NCBI GenBank assembly: GCA_009783115.1
Contig: WRHT01000008.1
Span: forward strand, 1 to 19,996
From: Desulfovibrionaceae bacterium
Lineage (GTDB): Bacteria > Desulfobacterota > Desulfovibrionia > Desulfovibrionales > Desulfovibrionaceae
Length of the DNA: 19,996 nucleotides
Reading direction: 5' to 3'
Positions 14,804-19,996 of the stretch are shown one piece after another; within the stretch, counting starts at the first letter, position 1; each line of letters opens with the position of its first letter. A program made the position numbers and the translations under genes. The notes beneath the pieces are model-generated. The model saw nothing but the letters and a program-made list of their open reading frames with translations, was not told the DNA's origin and ran no database searches.

Positions 14804-15911
14804 TTAAGTATCTCTTAATATGCTCTGCCAGCACTTTTGCCAATGGAGGCGGAACGGAGTTAGCGACTTGTCTATGTTGGTCTAAGTTTTTTACGCTGCC
14901 AGTTCTTGAACGGATAGGCCCTTTTAAATGATAATTGTCAGGATATCCGTGGATACGCATATACTCGCGTGGCGTAAGGTATCTATTTTCGATTGGGTGA
15001 TAAAATATCTCGCCACATCGTAGAGTATTTGAAGGACGCTTTCTGTGTAATCTTAAATACTTTGTTGTATCTTTTGGGGATAGTCCTTTTCTTATTTCGC
15101 TGCTTAGATGAACCTGAGCAGCAAGATATGAACCTTCTGGTACGTCCGCTATTCTCTCTTTATCTCTATCTGGTGTTACATCTACATGACTATCTTCTCT
15201 TTCATAATATGTTTTGCCACGTACCTTACAGTCAGGAGCTTCTAATCCTTTCAACACGCTACCAATCGAAATGTATGGTTTGTAAGAAAATAGGCCATTA
15301 CACTCTTCAATTGGAGCATGCGTTCGCTGAGGAAATAAAAAACCATTATGCCCTAATGTCGCAACAACAAATAGCCTTTCTCTAACTTGCGGGATACCAA
15401 AATCAGCAGCTGTTATTACTTGCCATTTTGGAATATATCCAATATGTTCAAGGCGTTCTAAGAATTCTTCAAAAACTTCCCCGCGTTTACCTTGTTGACC
15501 TTTTGCGGATAGCAAGCCCTTTACTTGCTCCAGCAACAAAGCTTTTGGCTTAAATATCTCAGCAAAACGGATAATTTCAAAAAGGAGCATCCCTCTCGCA
15601 TCGCTAAGCCCTTTTTGTTTGCCGGCTAATGAGAAGGACTGACACGGTGGGCCTCCAAAAAGCAAATCAAGTTCCCCCGCGGCAAGGCCAAGGTCGGGCA
15701 TTAATTTTTCTGGTGATATAGTGCGAATATCTGCTTCAAGAATTTTTGTCTGTGTATTTTCGCGTTCTTGAGCAGATCTCAACGTTGAGCAACAATGAGG
15801 GTCTATTTCTATAGCCGCAAGTATAGAAAACCCAGCTTGCCGGACACCAATATCAAAGCCACCAGCGCCAGCAAACAGAGAAAGAGCTTGTAAGTCCGTC
15901 GGATTTGTCAT
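14796..15911 (-). CDS. DNA (cytosine-5) methyltransferase of the restriction system
   Basis: A 371-residue C5-cytosine methyltransferase that should protect the host from the downstream nuclease. Motifs in order: I ALSLFAGAGGFDIG (9-22); IV FGGPPCQSFS with catalytic Cys90; VI LLLEQVKG (EQV where ENV is usual, catalytic Glu128 kept); VIII QVRERLF (175-181); a target-recognition region of about 200-290; IX RPSNTL (292-297); and X QVANSVPP (348-355). The start is chosen at ATG 15909-15911 because the motif I spacing then fits the family. An in-frame ATG at 15939-15941 overlaps the glutamine synthetase stop and would add ten residues; neither has a ribosome-binding site. It lies 23 bases after the glutamine synthetase stop on the same strand with no terminator visible, and is followed with overlap by the nuclease gene. 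AT-rich. Confidence 0.93.
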   Translation of the reverse strand: MTNPTDLQALSLFAGAGGFDIGVRQAGFSILAAIEIDPHCCSTLRSAQERENTQTKILEADIRTISPEKLMPDLGLAAGELDLLFGGPPCQSFSLAGKQKGLSDARGMLLFEIIRFAEIFKPKALLLEQVKGLLSAKGQQGKRGEVFEEFLERLEHIGYIPKWQVITAADFGIPQVRERLFVVATLGHNGFLFPQRTHAPIEECNGLFSYKPYISIGSVLKGLEAPDCKVRGKTYYEREDSHVDVTPDRDKERIADVPEGSYLAAQVHLSSEIRKGLSPKDTTKYLRLHRKRPSNTLRCGEIFYHPIENRYLTPREYMRIHGYPDNYHLKGPIRSRTGSVKNLDQHRQVANSVPPPLAKVLAEHIKRYLNE

Positions 15912-15934
15912 GAATTGAATCCAGCACTGTCCGG

Positions 15935-18142
15935 CTACCATAGCAATTCATTATACTTGGGCAGGGGCCAGATGTCGTCGTCCACCATGGTTTCCAGGGC
16001 ATCGGCATGTTTGCGGCATTCAGCCATGAGAGGAATGAGCTCGTCCCTGGAGGCCTCGGCCCGTTTCCCGCTGCCCTCTTTCTCTTTCAGGGCGTCCAGG
16101 GCCTCGTGCCGGGCATCCAGCCGGTCCAGGCCCTCCAGCAGGCCCACGATGTGGGCGCGCGCGCGCCTGTAAAGATCCTCCTCCGTCGCCGGGCCCGGCG
16201 CCCCAAGTTCCCTGGCGAGCCTGGCGGCCTCGCCCAGTTCTTTCAGCCAGCGCAAGGCCGCCGGCAGGATGGCCGAGCGGCCGATGGAGGAAACCAGCTT
16301 GGTTTCAATGTGCACATCCACTATATAGTTATCAAAGAGGATCTCCTGGCGGGCCAGTTGCTCACGCTCGGTCAGCACCCCGTGCCGGGAAAAAAGATCC
16401 AGCACCTCCCGGTCGCTGTACCTGGAGATGACGCTCACCGAATCGCGCAAATCCGTCAGGCCACGCCTGGCCGCCTCTTCACGCCACTCCGGCGCGTAAT
16501 TGTTGCCGTTAAAGACCACCGGCAGGCTTTCCGTGAAACTACGGGCCAATAGCGCCTGCACGGCCTTGCTTAAATCCTCGCCGCCCCGCACGGTTTCTTC
16601 CAATTCCGTGGCCAAATCGTCCAGAACCGCGGCCACGGCGGTATTTATGGCGATATTGGCCGGGGCTATGGACTGGGAGGATCCCACGGCCCGGAACTCG
16701 AACTTGTTGCCGGTAAAGGCGAAGGGACTGGTGCGGTTGCGATCCGTCGCATCCCTGGGCAGGGGCGGCAGGGAGGAAACGCCCACGCGCATCGCCCCCA
16801 TGTCCAATCCGGACTTACCCCGGCCGGGCTTGCCCTCGGCGATGCCGGCGATGATCTCGGTGAGCTGTTCGCCCAGAAATACAGAGATAATGGCCGGCGG
16901 CGCTTCGCTGGAACCCAGGCGGTGATCGTTCCCGGCGCCAACGGTCGCCAGGCGCAGGGGCAGAGCGTGTTTGCGCGCCGCCATGAGCACCGCGGCCAAA
17001 AAAACCAGGAACTGGGCGTTATCCAGAGGGGTATCCCCGGGGTCCAGCAGGTTGTTGCCCTCGGAATCGCAGAGGGACCAGTTATTGTGCTTGCCGGAGC
17101 CGTTGACCCCGGCAAAGGGCTTTTCGTGCAGCAGGCAGGCGAAGCCGTGCTTTTCCGCCGTGCCGCGCAGCGTTTCCATGGTCAGCATGTTGTGATCCGT
17201 GGCCAGGTTGGCCGTCTCGAACATGGGGGCCAACTCGAACTGGGCCGGGGCCGACTCGTTGTGCCGCGTGCGGGCGGGTATGCCCAAGGCGAGCAGGCGT
17301 TCTTCCACTTCAGCCATAAAGCCGAGCACGCGCCGCCCGATGGTTCCGAAGTAATGATCCTCCAGTTCCTGCCCCTTGCCCGGCCTGGCCCCAAACAGGG
17401 TGCGCCCGGCCAGCTTGAGATCGTCGCGCAAGGAATAATAGCGCCTATCCACCAAGAAATATTCCTGCTCCGCGCCCACCATGACGTTCACCCGCGTGGC
17501 CCTGGTATTGCCGAAGAGACGCAGCACGCGCAGGGCCTGGGCGGATATGGCGTTCAGGGATCGCAAAAGCGGGGTTTTGCGGTCAAGGGATTCGCCGGTG
17601 TAGGAAAGAAAAACCGTCGGCACATACAGGGTTCTGGCCCCCCGGCTGTTTTCCAGTAAAAAAACCGGGCTGCTGGGGTCCCAGGCCGTGTAGCCCCGCG
17701 CCTCGAAGGTGGAGCGCAGACCGCCCGAAGGCAGGGAGGAGGCGTCCGACTCGCCCTTGATCAGCATCTTGCCGGAAAACTCGTTGATCAGGCGCCCGCT
17801 CGCCGGGTCAAGGGAAACAAAGGCGTCGTGCTTTTCGGCGGTGACCCCGGTCATGGGGTGAAACCAATGGGCGAAATGGGTGGCCCCCCGCTCGATGGCC
17901 CAATCCTTCATGGATCCGGCCACAATGTCGGCATCGCCGTCATCCAGCCCCTGCCCGTTGACGCAAGTTTCCTCTAAACGCCTGAACACCTCTTTGGGCA
18001 GGCGCTCACGCATCACCCGTAGGCTGAACACATCGCGGGCAAAAAGTTCCGTCGGGCTGTAACTCTGCTCCACGGTCTCCTCCGGGGAGCTGGATGGGGC
18101 TATGGCCACGGCGGCGCGCACGGCATTGCGGGGAGTTGACAT
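15935..18142 (-). CDS. glnN: glutamine synthetase type III
   Basis: Makes glutamine from glutamate, ammonia and ATP. At 735 residues it matches the long GSIII class, not the about 470-residue GSI. Class motifs are visible: FAHWFHPMTG (near residues 91-100), GVNGSGKHNNWSL near residue 347, AGNDHRLGSSEAPPAI near 405, and RNRTSPFAFTGNKFEFRAVGSS near 475. The ATG (18140-18142) has a strong ribosome-binding site, AAGGAG at 18149-18154. It is divergent from carA, with 94 bases between, placing ammonia assimilation next to an enzyme that uses glutamine. No clear regulator site is seen there. The 3' end is directly followed by the methyltransferase of the AT-rich island, so the island may be read from this promoter. 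Confidence 0.95.
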   Translation of the reverse strand: MSTPRNAVRAAVAIAPSSSPEETVEQSYSPTELFARDVFSLRVMRERLPKEVFRRLEETCVNGQGLDDGDADIVAGSMKDWAIERGATHFAHWFHPMTGVTAEKHDAFVSLDPASGRLINEFSGKMLIKGESDASSLPSGGLRSTFEARGYTAWDPSSPVFLLENSRGARTLYVPTVFLSYTGESLDRKTPLLRSLNAISAQALRVLRLFGNTRATRVNVMVGAEQEYFLVDRRYYSLRDDLKLAGRTLFGARPGKGQELEDHYFGTIGRRVLGFMAEVEERLLALGIPARTRHNESAPAQFELAPMFETANLATDHNMLTMETLRGTAEKHGFACLLHEKPFAGVNGSGKHNNWSLCDSEGNNLLDPGDTPLDNAQFLVFLAAVLMAARKHALPLRLATVGAGNDHRLGSSEAPPAIISVFLGEQLTEIIAGIAEGKPGRGKSGLDMGAMRVGVSSLPPLPRDATDRNRTSPFAFTGNKFEFRAVGSSQSIAPANIAINTAVAAVLDDLATELEETVRGGEDLSKAVQALLARSFTESLPVVFNGNNYAPEWREEAARRGLTDLRDSVSVISRYSDREVLDLFSRHGVLTEREQLARQEILFDNYIVDVHIETKLVSSIGRSAILPAALRWLKELGEAARLARELGAPGPATEEDLYRRARAHIVGLLEGLDRLDARHEALDALKEKEGSGKRAEASRDELIPLMAECRKHADALETMVDDDIWPLPKYNELLW

Positions 18143-18236
18143 GGATCACTCCTTAAAAGTTTGTTTACCATCCGGCCTTCATGGGATAAAACATCGGGCG
18201 CGGCGGATCAATATGTTTTTGGACTACGGGGGGAGA
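18143..18236. promoter_or_regulatory. divergent glnN / carA promoter region
   Basis: Both genes must be read outward from these 94 bases. Candidate but weak sigma70-like elements exist: on the plus strand TTGTTT about 18 bases before GATAAA (near 18161-18190), and on the minus strand TTGATC about 15 bases before TTTATC. Neither is convincing and I see no clear sigma54 or operator site. The AAGGAG of glnN is at its left edge. Confidence 0.35.
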
Positions 18237-19394
18237 ATGAAACCGGCTTTACTGATGCTGGATGACGGAACCTGCTTTGAAGGCCTGGCCTGCGGGGCGG
18301 AGCGGGAGGCCGCGGGCGAGGTGGTTTTTACCACCGGCATGTGCGGCTACCAGGAGATCCTGACCGACCCCTCCTCCTGCGGGCAGATCCTGGCCTTTAC
18401 CGCCGCGCACTTGGGCAATTACGGCACAAACGCCGCTGATGACCAATCCCCGGCCGTACGCGCCGAAGGGGCGGTTTTCCACGACCTCTTCGCCTGCGCC
18501 GAGCATATCCCCTTTCCGCACTGGCGGGCCGAAGCCTCCTTGAACCATAGACTGCTGGAGGACGGCGTTACCGGCATCCACGGGGTGGACACCCGCGCCC
18601 TGACCCTGCATCTGCGCGAACACGGGGCGCGAAAGGGCCTGATCAGCGCCCTGGATTTGGACCGGCCATCCCTCTTGCGCCGGGCCGGGGAACTGCCCCC
18701 CGTCCAGGGGCGGGATCTGGCCGCCAAGGCCTGGAACGGCAGCGTTTGCACCTTTGCCCTGGATCCTGCCCCGGCGGCGGATCCGACGGATAAGGAGCCG
18801 GGAGGACGGATCAAGGTGGCGGTGCTGGATTTCGGCCTGAAACGCGCCCTCCTCACCCAGCTCCGGGCCTACGGCATGGAAGCCGTGATTTTTCCCGGCA
18901 ATACCCCGGCCAAAGACCTGCTGGCCCAAAAGCCTGACGGACTGCTCCTCAGCAACGGCCCCGGCGATCCCGAGCCTTGCGGCTACGCCGTCCGCGCCAT
19001 CCGGGACCTCTTGGGGCGGCTGCCCATCCTCGGCATCTGCCTGGGGCATTTGCTCCTGGGTCTGGCCAAGGGAGGCAGGACCTACAAGCTCCCCTTCGGG
19101 CATCGCGGCCAAAACCACCCGGTCAGGGAGATCCTGAGCGGACGGGTACGCATCACCAGCCAGAACCACGGTTTCAGCCTGGACCCGGACAGCCTGCCGG
19201 CGGAACTGATCCCCACGCATTGGAATCTGAACGACAACACCCTGGAGGGCATGGCCTTCTCCGGGATACCGGCCCTCTCCGTGCAGTATCACCCGGAAAC
19301 GGTTCCGGGCGGCCGGGACGCGCATTCTCCTTTCGCCCGCTTCCGGGAGATAATCCTGGACTCCCGCGGGGACGCGGGGAGGAAGCATGCCTAA
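18237..19394 (+). CDS. carA: carbamoyl-phosphate synthase small subunit
   Basis: CarA releases ammonia from glutamine and passes it to CarB for carbamoyl phosphate, used in pyrimidine and arginine synthesis. The 385-residue protein starts [16 protein letters not shown], the usual family start, so the ATG at 18237 is preferred over one at 18213; GGGGGGAG lies directly before it. The C-terminal glutamine amidotransferase domain has the nucleophile Cys268 in GICLGH and His352/Glu354 in QYHPE. Glutamine-binding positions Ser46, Gly241, Gly243, Asn310 and Gly312 are kept. However, the residue after GH, a Gln in E. coli (Gln273), is Leu272 here (GHLLLG in place of GHQLL). It overlaps carB by eight bases. 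Confidence 0.95.
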   Translation: MKPALLMLDDGTCFEGLACGAEREAAGEVVFTTGMCGYQEILTDPSSCGQILAFTAAHLGNYGTNAADDQSPAVRAEGAVFHDLFACAEHIPFPHWRAEASLNHRLLEDGVTGIHGVDTRALTLHLREHGARKGLISALDLDRPSLLRRAGELPPVQGRDLAAKAWNGSVCTFALDPAPAADPTDKEPGGRIKVAVLDFGLKRALLTQLRAYGMEAVIFPGNTPAKDLLAQKPDGLLLSNGPGDPEPCGYAVRAIRDLLGRLPILGICLGHLLLGLAKGGRTYKLPFGHRGQNHPVREILSGRVRITSQNHGFSLDPDSLPAELIPTHWNLNDNTLEGMAFSGIPALSVQYHPETVPGGRDAHSPFARFREIILDSRGDAGRKHA

Positions 19395-19996
19395 GCTGGA
19401 AAACCTGCGCAGCGTCATGGTGCTTGGTTCCGGTCCGATCATCATCGGCCAGGCCTGTGAATTTGACTATTCCGGCACCCAGGGCTGCAAGGCCCTGAAA
19501 GAAGAAGGCTGCCGCATCATCCTGCTCAACTCCAACCCGGCCACGGTGATGACCGATATAGCTTTCAGCGACCGCACCTACATGGAGCCGCTGACCCTGG
19601 AAAGCGCGGCGGAGATTATCCGCAAGGAAAAGCCGGACGCCATCCTCCCCACCCTGGGCGGACAGACCGCCCTGAACCTGGCTATGGATCTGCACCGATC
19701 CGGCATTCTTAAAAAATACTCCGTGGAGGTTATCGGCGCCAAACCTGAATCCATTGAACTGGCCGAGAGCCGGGAAGCCTTCCGCCGCACCATGGCCGGC
19801 ATCGGCCTGGACATGCCCCAAAGCGGACTGGCCTCCTCCATGGAAGAGGCCCTGGACTGCCTGGCCTCGCTGAGCTTCCCGCTGATCATCCGTCCCTCCT
19901 ATACCCTGGGCGGCACCGGCGGGGGCGTGGCCTATAACCTGGAAGAATTCCGGGAAGCCGCGCAACGGGGGCTGGCCGCCTCGCCCGCCGGACAGA
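19387..19996 (+). CDS. carB: carbamoyl-phosphate synthase large subunit (5' part)
   Basis: CarB makes carbamoyl phosphate from bicarbonate, two ATP and the ammonia supplied by CarA. Only the first 203 residues fall in the window; the frame is open to the end. They show the start [20 protein letters not shown], then [37 protein letters not shown], and the ATP-grasp [13 protein letters not shown]. These are hallmark N-terminal CarB sequences. The ATG at 19387 has an excellent ribosome-binding site, GGGGAGGA, and overlaps the carA stop (TAA at 19392-19394), so the two subunits are translationally coupled. Confidence 0.97.
   Translation, partial: MPKLENLRSVMVLGSGPIIIGQACEFDYSGTQGCKALKEEGCRIILLNSNPATVMTDIAFSDRTYMEPLTLESAAEIIRKEKPDAILPTLGGQTALNLAMDLHRSGILKKYSVEVIGAKPESIELAESREAFRRTMAGIGLDMPQSGLASSMEEALDCLASLSFPLIIRPSYTLGGTGGGVAYNLEEFREAAQRGLAASPAGQ

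Noticed and set aside
15901..15941. Direct repeats or integrase marks at the right island edge
   Set aside because: No repeat shared with 11496-11560 was found by eye and no recombinase gene is in the island, so I do not call it a mobile element.

Overview
The window is a GC-rich bacterial chromosome segment, most likely from a Desulfovibrio-like sulfate reducer (Desulfobacterota). This rests on the GC-rich housekeeping genes, a bacteriohemerythrin, a small TraR/DksA protein next to the rpmH cluster, a type III glutamine synthetase and the general look of the proteins. No rRNA or tRNA is present to fix the taxonomy, so the assignment is an inference.

Layout: 1-561 is the 3' end of a gene for a membrane protein of unknown function. 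601-1011 (minus) is an AT-rich bacteriohemerythrin gene with all seven iron ligands. rsmG (plus) follows and converges on a minus-strand run of five tightly packed genes, read from about 6474 down to 1792: a TraR/DksA zinc-finger protein, an M24 Xaa-Pro peptidase, purN, a family 9 glycosyltransferase and a CgeB-like glycosyltransferase. Starts and stops overlap or nearly touch, so this is probably one operon. From 6594 a near-consensus promoter drives the classical plus-strand cluster rpmH-rnpA-yidD-yidC-khpB(jag)-mnmE, ending at 11495.

From about 11510 to 15935 the base composition falls abruptly to AT-rich. This is an accessory defence island. It holds a type II restriction-modification pair (a C5-cytosine methyltransferase followed, with an 8-base overlap, by a NotI-like endonuclease), a Vsr mismatch endonuclease converging on the nuclease gene, an AlkA-like HhH-GPD glycosylase divergent from vsr, and an abortive-infection-family gene split by one in-frame TAA. 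No integrase or transposase is visible, so it looks like a compact cassette placed between the 3' ends of mnmE and glnN. Two DNA-repair enzymes beside a C5 methyltransferase suggest a restriction system that carries its own repair kit: Vsr for deaminated 5-methylcytosine, and the glycosylase for an unknown lesion.

After the island the GC-rich core resumes with a type III glutamine synthetase (minus), divergent from carA-carB (plus; carB is cut by the window end). Glutamine made by the synthetase is the nitrogen donor for CarAB. CarA has an unusual Leu at a position normally held by a glutamine-binding Gln.
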